A DNA stretch of 64,000 nucleotides from Lepidurus packardi (lineage: Eukaryota; Arthropoda; Branchiopoda; Notostraca; Triopsidae). The DNA lies in NCBI GenBank assembly GCA_023053545.1, contig JAKZAN010000002.1:1720375-1784374 (forward strand), in the 5' to 3' direction. The notes under the pieces are model-generated. The model searched no databases, was not told the origin of the DNA, and saw only the letters and a list, made by a program, of their open reading frames with translations. Of the stretch, positions 38,701 through 49,195 are shown in pieces (position 1 is the stretch's first letter; every line of letters begins with the position of its first letter). A program made the position numbers and the translations under genes.

Positions 38701-40329
38701 GACGAACACCAAATGAACGTTGCATGCTTGTTTGAGCTTCAACCGGATTTGGGGAAAGTCAATTGTTTACAATAACATTTCTTGGAAAAATGGTGCTTTT
38801 TAAAAATCGGAAAAAGGTTACAGTTGTTTGCTCACAACTAGCTACACGTATTAGGTATTTGTTTACAATACCTTTCATAACTTGCTCAACCCCCTTCTTT
38901 AGCCCAACCCCTTTCTGTCGGTGAAGCTATGGAAGTTAGCTGAAACCCTTGAAAGTCTATAGTTCACCTTTCCCTTCCTTGTGCCTCGCTTATGCAGCTG
39001 TTATGCTCTTATGCGCTAAGTGGGAATAGGCCCTAAGACGAAAACCAGCAAGGCGCACAAGGCACCAAAGCGTACACTGCGGCCACCCCTGGCAGTCACA
39101 GCTTTCCAGGAGCGTCAGGTTCGTACTGTTGCGGATGACCTTTTCTAGACTTAGCCTTCTTTAGATTCTTAGTGTTATTCTTAGGGGCCTTCATTACATT
39201 CTTAGTTGCATTCTTAGTTAGTGGAAGACTCTTAAGAGAAGGTCGAGGTCAGAGGACCAAGGTTGACTTAATTGCATTCTTAGTTAGTCGAGGTCAGAGG
39301 ACCAAGGTTGAAGGAAGCATTTTTGTTCATGGAAGTGGTATAAAAAGATACGCCAATGTACAGACGAGGCAGTTGGGTTTTAGACCAAGCAAAGAAATAC
39401 AGCATTGAAAAAAACCATCCGTGACAGTACTAATGAAAGAACAAATTTATCATAAATATTTCACTTATTTTGTTTTATTTTTAACTACTCATTTGTTATT
39501 ACTTTAGGTAATATCGTCGAAGGCAGCAAGCCCTGCTGCAGGCCCATCAGCATACCCACCAGCTTACCCACCAGCACCAGGCCCAGCAGCAGGACAAGCA
39601 GAAGCAGCATACCAACCAGCAGCAACATACCCACCTGCAGCTTACCAACCGGCATCGCCATCATATTCGTCTGCAGGTACTCCAGGTGGATCAGATAGGG
39701 TAAGTTTTTGTCCGTTTGATTTTTCTCAATTTCAATTTAAACTTACAAAAAAACTACATTTAGGAAGATAGTAGTGATTCGGAGGAGGAGGAATTGTCCC
39801 CAAGGGATATGAAAAATATGATGAAACGTATGCAAGAAGAGGTCAATTCTTTAAAAGCGAAAGTAGAGGCAGTACCCTCCGTGCCCGATATACCAGTACG
39901 TATATAATACTACACGTTTAATGTGTATGAATTCTTTATTCGTGTAGTTTTACGCTTTCTTTTGTTTGTTTTCAGATGGTACAATTCGGAGACAAGGAGA
40001 TCTCGGAGAAAGATCTGAAATTGTGTTTGGCCGATCTCCAACAAACGTCGGCGGATGATCTGACGAAATCACTTGCGTCGAAGCTATTCGGAGATGAATT
40101 GGGGACGAAGTCCCTGACGGGACGACCATCCCCCAAAAACTCGTTTTTGAAAACGCCGCCTAAACCCAAACTCTCTCCAACAGCAATAGAGGCATTAATA
40201 GCTTATGTATGCCAAAAAAAAGGTGTCCCCAAACAGAGCGTCAAAGAATGCCTGCAAAGATGTACCGCAAATGCGCAAAAAAAGATTCATCGAGCGGATT
40301 CTGCCGAGAAGCGTAAATGCATTTTCTAA
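35792..40329 (+). CDS. BEN-domain protein gene, first exon split by a transposon
   Basis: BEN domains bind DNA and serve in transcriptional repression and insulator function. The coding parts are 35792-35874, 39037-39118, 39508-39699, 39764-39895 and 39976-40329. Without the transposon they join in phase to 280 residues. The start ATG at 35792 follows an in-frame TAG. The N-terminus is basic (NSKRQRKKTK), then a Pro/Ala-rich segment (PSAYPPAYPPAPGPAAG), an acidic stretch (EDSSDSEEEELSPRD) with a short coiled coil, and a C-terminal BEN domain (VQFGDKEISEKDL, LFGDELGTKSLTGRPSP, IEALIAYVCQKKGVPKQSV). The donor CAG|GTTCGT at 39119 is unusual but joins CGTCAG to GTAATATCG in phase 0. An alternative end exists: a donor inside AAGC|GTAAAT leading to an exon after 40384 that ends LANSETAELD. 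In this assembly the Harbinger element disrupts exon 1. Confidence 0.75.
35875..35900 (+). repeat. Harbinger left terminal inverted repeat
   Basis: 26 bases, identical in reverse complement to 39008-39033. The element begins with GGGCC immediately after the TAA target copy. Confidence 0.95.
36072..37326 (+). pseudogene. Harbinger DDE transposase (HARBI1-like), frame-broken
   Basis: Starting at ATG 36072, the sequence matches the DDE_Tnp_4 transposase order: a hydrophobic N-terminus ending LLLLRRKKK; MFSVYLRVSSSMFDDLLNKI; KAISAG; then, after a short intron-like segment (GTAATT...CAACAG, ~36359-36429), SGESQRFLAFSFRCGHSTV; the catalytic region FLGAIDGKHVRIRAP; IVMLAACDADYCFTMLDIG; FVADEAFPLDQ; and the C-terminal SERLRILTTLI...LLHNYIM. 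Three single-base register changes are visible: at the A7 run near 36155, just after the intron near 36450, and near 37050-37060 where ...RRTVE should run on to the FGILSERLRI region. There is no nonsense codon inside the long 36518-37087 frame. This is an inactive or recently damaged copy. Confidence 0.85.
37653..38665 (-). pseudogene. Harbinger MADF/Myb-like accessory protein, decayed
   Basis: PIF/Harbinger elements carry a second DNA-binding protein that helps the transposase enter the nucleus and bind the ends. From ATG 38665: SNPNVSDEVFINAYCKYSV and NALKSIAHDIGLS (first MADF half); then, after a short non-coding break at ~38490-38510, RFKRLRLKFVRLCKRAGLL and WDLYPLFDSLFGVHI (second half); an acidic linker (SSADENEASEEEINIAEGN) and a C-terminal part (KKKRKSNDDLEVKM, ELDFVMKHYTKMLKRLP) ending TDRDTESD at 37653. 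An in-frame TAG interrupts the last part (EEIL-stop-HFERMLM at ~37731). The segments lie in different frames with no clear introns, so the gene is probably dead. Confidence 0.6.
39008..39033 (-). repeat. Harbinger right terminal inverted repeat
   Basis: Exact reverse complement of the left end over 26 bases. The next bases, TAA at 39034-39036, duplicate the TAA before the left end. Confidence 0.95.
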
Positions 40330-41000
40330 TTTTACTTACTTTTTCTAATTGTCTAATTTTTGTTCTTGTACATTTTTTCTTTAGTCCTTGCAAATAGCGA
40401 AACGGCTGAATTGGATTAGCGCGGTATACATTTGTGTTTCATTGTTTTTAATGTTTTTTATGTGTAATGTTCATTTTGTGATTAGAATATTTTGTGGAAA
40501 TACACGGAATCGTGTCCTTACCTCGTAAGTGTTCTTACCTTTTCCTTACCCCGTTTTCCTTTTTCTTACCCTTTCCTGTAGATTATCTGGAAAAGATAAT
40601 GATACGGGTATTTGCGTTAGTTGAAACGCGTTAGTTCAAACACTCACACTACCAGTACCATTTGGCTCTGCGTCTGCCATCGGCGACATATCAACCTCAC
40701 AAGGCCCAAACTGGTAGGCCTGAGCACCACTTTCAATTACAGGAATGACAAACGACTGTTCTTGCGTGCCTTCATTCTCTAGAATGTTATTTCTATAAAA
40801 AATAATCACTCTCGTCGATACCTTCTGCCATTCCACTCGCTTTCATATCACTTCGACACTTCGTATACACACAACAAAGGTCTGTGGTGCGCCCGGGTAC
40901 CTGGCTCCCTCACTTGACGTCGCAGGACCACGTGACCGCGATGGGCTAATGACAAAAATGGCTGATTTAAATTTTAGATTTTCTAAACTTCTCAGTTTTT
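40330..41000. other. Region downstream of the BEN-domain gene
   Basis: It holds the possible alternative last exon of the BEN gene (40385-40418, ending LANSETAELD) and a short minus-strand frame at ~40636-40836 containing ESGAQAYQFGPCEVD. That frame has no recognisable domain and no usable splice partner, so I treat it as a transposon or gene fragment. Confidence 0.4.
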
Positions 41001-41099
41001 ATTTTTCGCGTATGATAGAAAGACGCATAGCACTGGCAACTAGATTTTTTTACTCCATTTTATAAGACAAAGTTGTTTTTTGGTGGCTATTGCCCTTTA

Positions 41100-42110
41100 C
41101 GGATAAGGGCAACCTCCGCTCTGGGTCCGTTTGGCGTTCGCCCCTCTGTATACTATCTATTCGGCTTTTGTATAATCTATAACTTCCATTTCTTCCAGTT
41201 CTTGTCTATAGTATACAAAATACTCCCAAATTTCTCCCTGTATTTGCACTGACGTTCTCACTTGCCTAATCGAAACAGCTCTTGTAAAACGAATTTAGCG
41301 TATTCTGCGCAATTCTTATCTCTTGTTGTAGGGCCCTGGCAAATAACTGAATATTTTTTTAGTACTTCCAGCACTTTGCGTAAGGTATCTTTGGGTCCAA
41401 TCTGTTAGTAAAAACTTAAGCTTGTTCCTTAACGTGTATGACTAATCGCGGGTCGTTTAACGTATATTGGTTTAGGTACCATCTATTAGGTCTCTTTCTT
41501 ATTTCTTCTCTTGTTATGTCTTCAAGAGCGCCTTTGAGTGTTGTGGTCAGATCTCACGAAAGTTGTGTGTTCAATTTTTGAACATTCTTTGTCAATCTTT
41601 TGCCTGAATAAAATTCTGTCTAGCCTAGCTCCTCCTTTGTGGTGTATAAAGGTAAAATTTGTTGTTAGTATGTATTGTAAGCGATATGCGTCTACTAGTT
41701 CGAACCCGGTTATTGCACGTTTTAAAAATTCATTAATGCTCGGCGTAGTAGTGTCTTTTACGTTTATTAGTATGTTAAAATCTCCTACTAATACTGTGTT
41801 TATGTTTTCATTTTTAAGATAAATTTGTAAAATATGTTAAAAAATGCATTCCTCTCATCTGCTTGGTTATTCCCTGGGTGGCCACAGGCATTTAATATGA
41901 TAAAAAAAAATTAATGCTTGTAAGATTCTACCTGTCGTCGATGTTTTAAAGTTCTTTAAGTCAAGTTCTTTTCTATGTAGAATACTTATACCTGGTTTGC
42001 CAGGTTTCACATCACGAATAGGATCGAACCTATCAGGATTTGGGTTGAAACCCAGTACATCTATTTCGTAGTTTTCAATAAAGTTTTTCAACGGTTTCTA
42101 CTTCATCGAT
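41100..42110 (-). pseudogene. LINE retrotransposon fragment (APE-type endonuclease)
   Basis: Read on the minus strand, degraded frames show the order of a LINE endonuclease domain: LKNFIENYEIDVLGF-type start (~42090), ACGHPGNNQADERN-like (~41870), NTVLVGDFNILINV (~41790), then FTFIHHKGGARLDRI (~41630). GDFN and the GGARLDRI/SDH motifs are the metal-binding and catalytic signatures of the APE nuclease in Jockey/I-type LINEs. Several stops and frame changes interrupt it. The remaining sequence toward 41100 resembles the linker between nuclease and reverse transcriptase, but no reverse transcriptase follows. Confidence 0.65.
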
Positions 42111-42213
42111 TGTTTTAGACCTCGTACATTTAAACTACATTTTAATTTCTTCGTTTAAAGCTTCCATATTAGCGTGGGGATCTACCTGTTCTCATCAAAG
42201 CAGTTCTTTGTGA

Positions 42214-42505
42214 TATTCAAACCCCAATCCGAACCAGTCACAGCGTTGCCGGTTGCTACAAAATGAAGATGGAGGTATAGGGAAAAAGGAGGCGGGGAAA
42301 TCCAAAAATATTTTAAAGGTTAGGTTAAGAGTAAGCAGATAATTTTAGTCGTTAATAACACTATGATCAATGCTAAGAACTCTTATTCACTAAGTGAAGT
42401 GTAGATCGGCTGATTGGCAATATCAACACTCAATCGCGGCAACGCTGAGCCACCTTTCTAAGTAGGATTTTTCCTATTTCTGGCTGGTTCGGATTGGGGT
42501 TTGAA
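42214..42505. repeat. Inverted copies of a LINE/SINE tail sequence
   Basis: TTCAAACCCCAATCCGAACC at 42216-42235 is matched in reverse complement by GGTTCGGATTGGGGTTTGAA at 42486-42505. A further shared CAGCGTTGCCG follows each copy on its own strand. The second copy is joined to the 5S-like sequence. The likely explanation is two retroelement tails of one family inserted in opposite directions. Confidence 0.7.
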
Positions 42506-42510
42506 AATAT

Positions 42511-42622
42511 GCCACCCGGTGTTCCCAGGCGGTCACCCATCCAAGTACTGAAGGGCCCGACGCAGCTCGACTTCCAGGAGCTTATGGAGTCTGGGCATAT
42601 TCTGCGTGATTTGGCCGTTGGC
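42511..42622 (-). pseudogene. 5S rRNA-derived sequence (SINE head or 5S pseudogene)
   Basis: On the minus strand the segment starts GCCAACGGCCA and ends GGATGGGTGACCGCCTGGGA...ACACCGGGTGG, the first bases and the C-box/3' half of eukaryotic 5S rRNA. The middle (CAGAATATGCCCAG...) is diverged. The length of ~112 nt is a little short of the usual ~120. The closing bases (TGGCATA) do not pair with the GCCAACGG start as a functional 5S stem would. It runs directly into the shared tail CAAACCCCAATCCGAACCAG. A 5S-headed SINE (SINE3-like) explains this best; a solitary 5S pseudogene is the alternative. Confidence 0.7.
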
Positions 42623-42639
42623 GTCATGTATCTATCACT

Positions 42640-43274
42640 ATATGGATTTTTTTTTAAATATTATTTTTAGATTTTTTCAAATTTACTTTTAGAGGTGGAT
42701 GAATTGCGACTTGTCATAGACGATGCTCAACTGAAGCTTGTGTAGTTTATAGTCGTGAGACAGAAAGAAGAGAGGAGGAAATAAACACTTTCTTCTGCTC
42801 AATACCTATGGCCCCAAGAAATAGAGCCTAAACTTACAAAAACACTCGCTTAAAAGGATTTTCGACAACGTGTTTCTTGTTTTGTGAGCTTAGGCGAAAT
42901 TAGTTTAGTACGAATTGAAGTTGCGTATGAAAAAACAAACATTCGCCGCCATTTAGATTAGGTTAGGCTACGTTAAGCAAGGTGATCGTTAAGTTAGGTT
43001 AAGGTCAAAAGGAAGATAAGGGAAAAAATAATACATATAAAAGATTTTTTTTAAATTTCCAGGTTCAGGGTGGCTTTATATTAATCGGTAGAGTTCAAAA
43101 AGAAAAGACTAATGAACTCAATTTCTATGTATCATTGTATAACAAGGAATATGAAAGGTACAAAACATCTAACGGTAAATTTAAATCTTGACCAGCTTTG
43201 ATGTGCACTAATTTTCTCGCCATAAGTTAACATCTCGTATTATCGACGAAAAGAATATTCATAAATATACACTT
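42640..43274. other. Short non-coding stretch before the period stop codon
   Basis: A/T-rich, with no coding sign. It should contain the period 3' untranslated region and its poly(A) site on the minus strand. Confidence 0.45.
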
Positions 43275-46200
43275 TCACTTCTCATCTGTTCGCGGTTTAG
43301 GAACGGGTCCATCAGCTTCATAAATCATCGTCTTTCTAAACTCTTCTCGACGTCGTCTGCTCAATGACTACAAATTTTGTTAAAATTTGAAATCTTCTTA
43401 AAAATAACTACGCTTACACGTCTATTTCCTTCCGAACTGCTCCCATAACTGCTCCCATCTGACGAAGCAGCCATTTTTTCTTCTAAATGCAAATCCGCTT
43501 CACTTTGATCCGACTCCATTTCCCGATATAACGCCAACAACTGATCATTCAACAAGGCAGGCTAATAAAACAACACAAAAATTAGCAAACAAGTCATCAG
43601 ACTAACTCTTTTTGTCTCAAATTTACTTGCTGTAATCGAGATAACGCTTGACGATCGGCTTCCAATACATCCTGCAACTCTTTCCCAGGGACTTGATACT
43701 GAAACGTGAATTCTGGTGTCGGATTCACATCTTCCATCCAGGGCGGAGTCTGAAACACAAAAATGAAACCCCAAATTATTTCAAATTGCCTATTTCAATC
43801 CACTTCAATAATACCTTATTACGACGCTTAGGTGCAGCCTCTTTTTCCGTTTCCCACGGCATCATCTAACCAACCAGAATAAGAAACTCAATTAATTCTA
43901 CAATCCAAGAAACACAATCTAGAAAGAATTTACCCTCGACGAGTAATTATTAGCTTCTAGATTTGAAAAGTTATTTGATCCATGGCTTTCAGTATAGACG
44001 CTGCCATTGCTCGTACCCCTGGTTTGATCATTCCCTTGTGAAGTACTCGTACTAAAAAGTATCCAAAAATTAAAAGAAATATAAGAAAATCAATAATAAT
44101 TCATTGACTAATTTTAAGAATACCTTACCTATCCAAGTAACTTTCCGAGCTTTCTGGCCAATGATTGCTCCTTTCCCAGCTCTCTGGTTCCTGGCTAGTA
44201 CTCCTATCTAAGGTAGTAAACCTTGATCCCATTTCCTGATAAACATAAAGATTTTAAAGTGATTTCGGGCAAATTAAACAGTAATTTCGAGTAAATTACC
44301 ATACGAATATGTCCAGAGATATTACTCGCTCCTACAGAACCAGGCTCGACTTTCACAGAAGTGCCTTGGGACGCCGGTCTGGTTGTTGCCGAGTTAGCGC
44401 CGTCCTAAACAATCCGCAAATCCAAAATTATCCTAAAAATCCTCTAAAAAAATAAGATCAATTTACCTCTGGCTGTTTCGAAGTTGAAGGCGTACACATC
44501 CGCCGTCCATAGAGTCGCTCCCGCATGACAGGTTCGGGACTACTGCGACTGTGAAATGCACTCGCATTCTGCGCAGGCGTACTTGCCAACCCATAGCTTG
44601 ATAACGGATTCATTCCCATCATAAAATGTGGCTGCATCATCATAGGCATCATCATTGGCGCGCCAAATTGCCCATATCCCATTGGCTGGTACATGACTCC
44701 CGGCATTCCAATGCAGGGAACTGTAGAGTACGGAATAGCCCCCGCATTAAACGGTTGCAAACCTAAAAAAAACACCAAAAAGATACAACATCGTCCAAAA
44801 CGTAAATTTTAAGAGTTAAATACCAGCTTGCGGGATGAAAAAAGGCGCTGCGAACGGTACCGCATTCACTGGCTCTGATAATCGGGGCTGTTGGGTCGGT
44901 GCAGGCGTCATGTAGTACGTAGTAAGACCTGGAACCGAATTGGTGACCGTAACGGTCGTAAGTGGGCTTCCTAAGCCACTTCGTGCCACTCCTAATCCTA
45001 TTGGAGCCGTGGAGATAAGTGGTGGACCAGTAGAAATGGGTTCGGTCCCGCTCATGCAAAAGGGAGGCCATAAATTGATCGGTAGTAACGGAACAGACAG
45101 AGGAATCCCCAACGGAACAGTCGGAAGGTCACCGTGCCTTGGATTTGGACTGATGGGAGAAGTGGGCGTGACAAATGAATCTCGGTGAGGATGCTTTTGC
45201 ACGTTCCCATTTTCCCAAGATGCTGCTCCAGTACGTTTTAATCCATGTACATCCTAAAATAAATAAAATTCAAAATTCATTTGTTGATGAACTTAAATTC
45301 GAATTTAGGAGCCAAGATTCTTACAGGGAGGCGTGGTATACGATGGGCGCGGTCTGCGAGACTGCATTTATTGCGTAATTCACGGTGATGTTGCATGAAC
45401 TCTTTTTCCATGTCTTGATTATGCCTAAAATTTTTTTAAAAAATAATAAAGAATGGTTCAATTTAATTAAGTTTTGAAAATTCGAAATTTGAAGTTCAAG
45501 TCAATAAATTACCTTGAAAGAAGGATCGTGGTGAGGGCGGGGCCAGGGTACTTATCTTCCGAGGAGGAACTATTGGTTCTATGTTCCATACTATTCGAGC
45601 TATTCCTAGAATTACAGTTTCTATTAAGAGAGAACGATAAAAACGCACGAAATTACTGTTTATGTGAGCTTTTTATGCTGCTATCCCCTTGAGAAGTGCC
45701 ACTTTCTATTCCAAGCCTTCCTTCTTCTTCTGAACTCGCATTAGGGGTGATTCTTCTCTCAGGTTGCGAGTCCGCTGAGCTACGTGAGGGCATTGTCTTG
45801 GGTTGACTGGCGAAAAACCTAAGAAAATCAAATAAAAAATTATTTAGAACTTCCCAAACTCGAAAGTATAGAAATTAATTAAGTTGACGAACCGATCAAT
45901 GTTTTCTTTATAATTCAAGTGAGTATAGCTCAAAGGAGCTTCCGAAGAGTTGCTTCCTGGACTGGAGCTTCCCCTATGAGGTGAAATATCGCCAAATACC
46001 ACCGATGCCCCTCCCTGCATTAAAAACAACACAATGAAAAGAATCTTGAAAAGCTCGACATAATTACAGGAAAGGTGATTGGGCTCTGTGGGCCGCCTGA
46101 CTTGGCCACTTCGTCAATCAAACTACCCATAAAGATCGCCAAATCCTTTCGTCGACGCGTAGCGACACCCATAATCTCAACTTCCTATAGAAAAAAGAGA

Positions 46201-48507
46201 ATTCATTACAAACTTGAGCTTAAAAAACTATTTTAAATTCACCTGTGGAGGATTATCGACTGTACAACCACATAAAGTGTTTTTAATCTCGTTTTGCAAG
46301 GCTGAAATAACTTCGGATTGCTGTTGAGACACTGGCGTCCCAGGTTCGCTGTCCGGTAACGCAAACACATCCGGATTTGAAGGTCCCTAATGTTTTAAAC
46401 TGTTTATTAAGCGGAGAAACGGAGAAATTTCGTTTTACTTCTAAAACTCGATGCTGGCCCACCACAAACTCTACTTTCTTCGACCAAGGATTGACAAAGC
46501 AGGACCAATCCGTTTCTAGGAGCACGTAGCAACCGTTATGGGCTCGGATATGATAAGGTTGAGATCGAATGAGTTTCCCTTGTTTCGCCAGGACTAAAAG
46601 AACAGGAGAGCTTATTATGGAATGTTCCTATTATGTTACATAAATATTTTTTTTTTAACCTGTGGCGTAGATTTCCTTTAAAACCGGCAAATCGTTAGGG
46701 TGATAAAGGTCCAAAACTGAAGTTCCTAGAAGATCTTGGGGTAAATGTCCCAAGTACGGCACACAGCCCATGTCCACTTCACTGAATAAACAGTTTCCAG
46801 TGTGTCGTAAGGCGAAATCCCCCGCTAAATTCTTCTGCTTGGCCCCTACAAACATAAAACTCGTTAAAATGATAACAAAAAGGATTAAAAAAGGCTTACC
46901 ACTGTATGCGGAAACCAGGCGCGTGGCTTGGGCGAGAAGATAGTACGTGGAATCATCTTCTGAGGCTTCAGATTCCAAATAATGCTTGCTAAGCTGCTCC
47001 TCTACGGTTACTTGCACTTTCTGCAGGCTTAAAACAACTCGGAAAGGCAAGTACGATAATTTCTTCTCTTTCACCGCAAAACCAGACGACCTGAGACCAC
47101 GATACATTCGTAGTCTGCAGCAGAGCGTGTTGGTAAGGTTGTCTTTGGCTGTTTTGTCATTACAATCCTTCAAAACGCTTCCTGGAATGATACAAAATGC
47201 AACTTAGAACGATTTGGAAGTCAATGATATAGAAGTTTACTCTGTTGGTCCAGTCGACGCGCAGAATTGGCCATAAGGCCGGCAGTGAGCTGATTGGTGA
47301 ATACCAATCGATCTTTCGGGTGGAGGAAATCCAACATGGACCTTCCCATCCACATTTCAGGTGGGAAACCCAGCGAATCGTACAATCCTGAAGTTACGAA
47401 CGTTACAACTCCGTCTTGTAAGCTCACGGCAGCCACAAAAGAATCCTACGTCGTATAAGAAAAGATAAATAATTAGTCTAACTCGCGAGAAATGGATTAA
47501 ATTTTCCACAAATTTGTACCTTGCCTTTGGCGCTTGGATCGTCTTCCAAGTACGTAAAGTTGGGGAAAACCTCTTTGATCAAAGGTTCTTCCAGAACGGA
47601 GCGCCAGGGACTAGAACTGTGTTCGGATCTCGCTCCCAAGGGGTTTTCATCTAGGGGCGAACTGGGCTGAGTTTGGGTGACGTTTTGCAAGTAATCCAAA
47701 GCTCTTGTCAAGGCTGCTACTTGCAAAGCCCGGTTCTCTAAGGTGGTGCTGGACGGTCTAGACGGTTTGGGAGCCACTGATGACGTGACAGCACGTTCCA
47801 ACTTGAGTCCTGCAGAAAGCGGGGGAGCATGAGTTAAAATTCCAGGAATTTACATAAAGTTAAGCTCCTTTTTCCGGAATTTGAGCTCAATTTACCCGTT
47901 GCGTTGACCGTAGGGGAACAATTAGGAACTGCAGTACTGGCCATCATTGGCTGAGCAGCATTACTATCGTGAGGCGCATTTGAAGGCTGGATTAAGTTGG
48001 ATGGAGGGGTTTTAACCGCTCGACCTTTACGTTTCCTACCTGCATCTTTTTCCTTCCGAGATTTGGGACCCAACTCCGTTATTCCCGCACTATATAATAT
48101 GATTGGGATATTCTAAGGTAGTGATTGTAATTTATTTCGTGTTAATAGTTGGTATACTTGGAATGCGAGATGGAAGTTTGCTCAGTACTGGCATTGCTCC
48201 CAGTACCACTACTTCTGCTCTGTTGGGATTTACTGCTTCCACTAAAGGGCGAGAAATAATGCTACATAATCAACAAATATTCTATACTGTTTAAATAAAA
48301 AAATAAATTAAATTGTCCTAACAAATAATTATTAATACATAATATTGTACAAATAATATATTTCTACCTCTTGAAAGAGTGGCTGTTGTTAGATCCATAA
48401 GCTGAATCACAAGCTTTACTGCACGAGGAACTTTTAATTTCGCTTGTTTTTATTTTATTTTGTGGACCGTTTGGGTTTTGACACTGTAATTCCTCTTCAG
48501 TGGCCAT
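43275..48507 (-). CDS. per: Circadian clock protein PERIOD
   Basis: PERIOD accumulates, enters the nucleus and represses CLOCK:CYCLE/BMAL1 at E-boxes. Twenty-three coding exons join in phase to 1,251 residues, start ATG 48507 ([14 protein letters not shown]), stop 43277-43275. Early serine-rich sequence ([19 protein letters not shown]) and a basic patch ([15 protein letters not shown]), a nuclear-localisation candidate, precede PAS-A (~230-305: [20 protein letters not shown]...[18 protein letters not shown]) and PAS-B (~400-512: [51 protein letters not shown]). Then come the PER-typical [34 protein letters not shown] and [13 protein letters not shown] segments, a proline/methionine-rich part and a conserved C-terminal tail ([17 protein letters not shown]). 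Serine-rich stretches would be kinase targets by analogy (DBT/CK1), but no site is proved here. A CACGTG E-box lies upstream. Confidence 0.96.
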
Positions 48508-49195
48508 GATTTAACTAGTTATATCAGCTGTCACGTTACACGTTTGCAACTCACTTCACATTCCTAATTAAAGGATTTAATTGCTTAAGCTTTCTTATTA
48601 AGCTTCGGGCATTTCCATTGTTGCAACTTTGCTAAAAATCTTGGTTTATCTCTCCCAAAACACCACAACAACGGATGGATAGACTAGACTGAAAGTCGTT
48701 TCTATCCTCAACGATTTTCTTGCATTCTCTCTTTCTGTTGCCATAGGTCAACAGCATAGTCACGTTGCAAGACTGCACGTCGCACATGTCCCTAGGCGGA
48801 GCTTAAATTGCTCTCCTTTCTCCACTCACGGGCCCTTGCACGTGACGTTACGGCTACTTTAATCAAAAGGGAAAAATACGACTTAAATTACACAAAATCA
48901 CCAACTCTATGACTTGACTATTTTTCCGAGAAAAGATTCAAAACAAACAAGATTTCTCTTAGAAAAATTAAAGGCAAAAATGGTCCTGAAACCTACAAAG
49001 AAATTAAAGAAAACCCCTCAAAAGGCTTCTTGTATGACGGATTGGCTTCTAAAAATGGATCAAAGGGGAACCTAAAGTACTGGTCCATGGTAACAAATTT
49101 GCTCAAGAGTGTATGTCTCGATACAACTAGGAGAGAAATGAGGAACAATTTCAGAAGATGGGAGTTAAAAAAAAAACATGGGGAAATGGAAGTTG
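48508..49195. other. Intergenic region between per and RAD51C
   Basis: It contains the per promoter side (E-box at 48839) and the 3' side of RAD51C. A 70-codon plus-strand frame at 49030-49242 overlaps the RAD51C last exon by antisense and shows no domain; I do not call it a gene. Confidence 0.5.
48839..48844. promoter_or_regulatory. CACGTG E-box upstream of period
   Basis: A canonical E-box, the known CLOCK:CYCLE target of per genes, lies 332 bp before the per start codon in TGCACGTGACGTTACGG. It overlaps a CRE-like TGACGTTA. The match is exact; that it drives per is inferred from family knowledge and position. Confidence 0.6.

Larger units (their letters stand above)
35875..39033. mobile_element. 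PIF/Harbinger DNA transposon, 3,159 bp
   Basis: The borders are exact. GGGCCTATTCCCACTTAGCG... at 35875-35900 and its reverse complement at 39008-39033 form 26-bp perfect terminal inverted repeats. The triplet TAA is present on both sides (35872-35874 and 39034-39036), the 3-bp TWA target duplication typical of Harbinger. Inside are the two genes typical of the superfamily, in convergent orientation: a DDE transposase (plus) and a MADF/Myb-like DNA-binding protein (minus). Both carry frame breaks, so this copy probably cannot move by itself, although intact ends could still be used in trans. Confidence 0.95.

Noticed and set aside
40636..40846. Minus-strand frame with AYQFGP as a real first exon
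   Set aside because: The only possible intron would be about 29 bp and no downstream exon was found; treated as a fragment.
42511..42622. Functional 5S rRNA gene
   Set aside because: The middle is diverged and the terminal stem cannot form because the 3' end does not match the 5' end.
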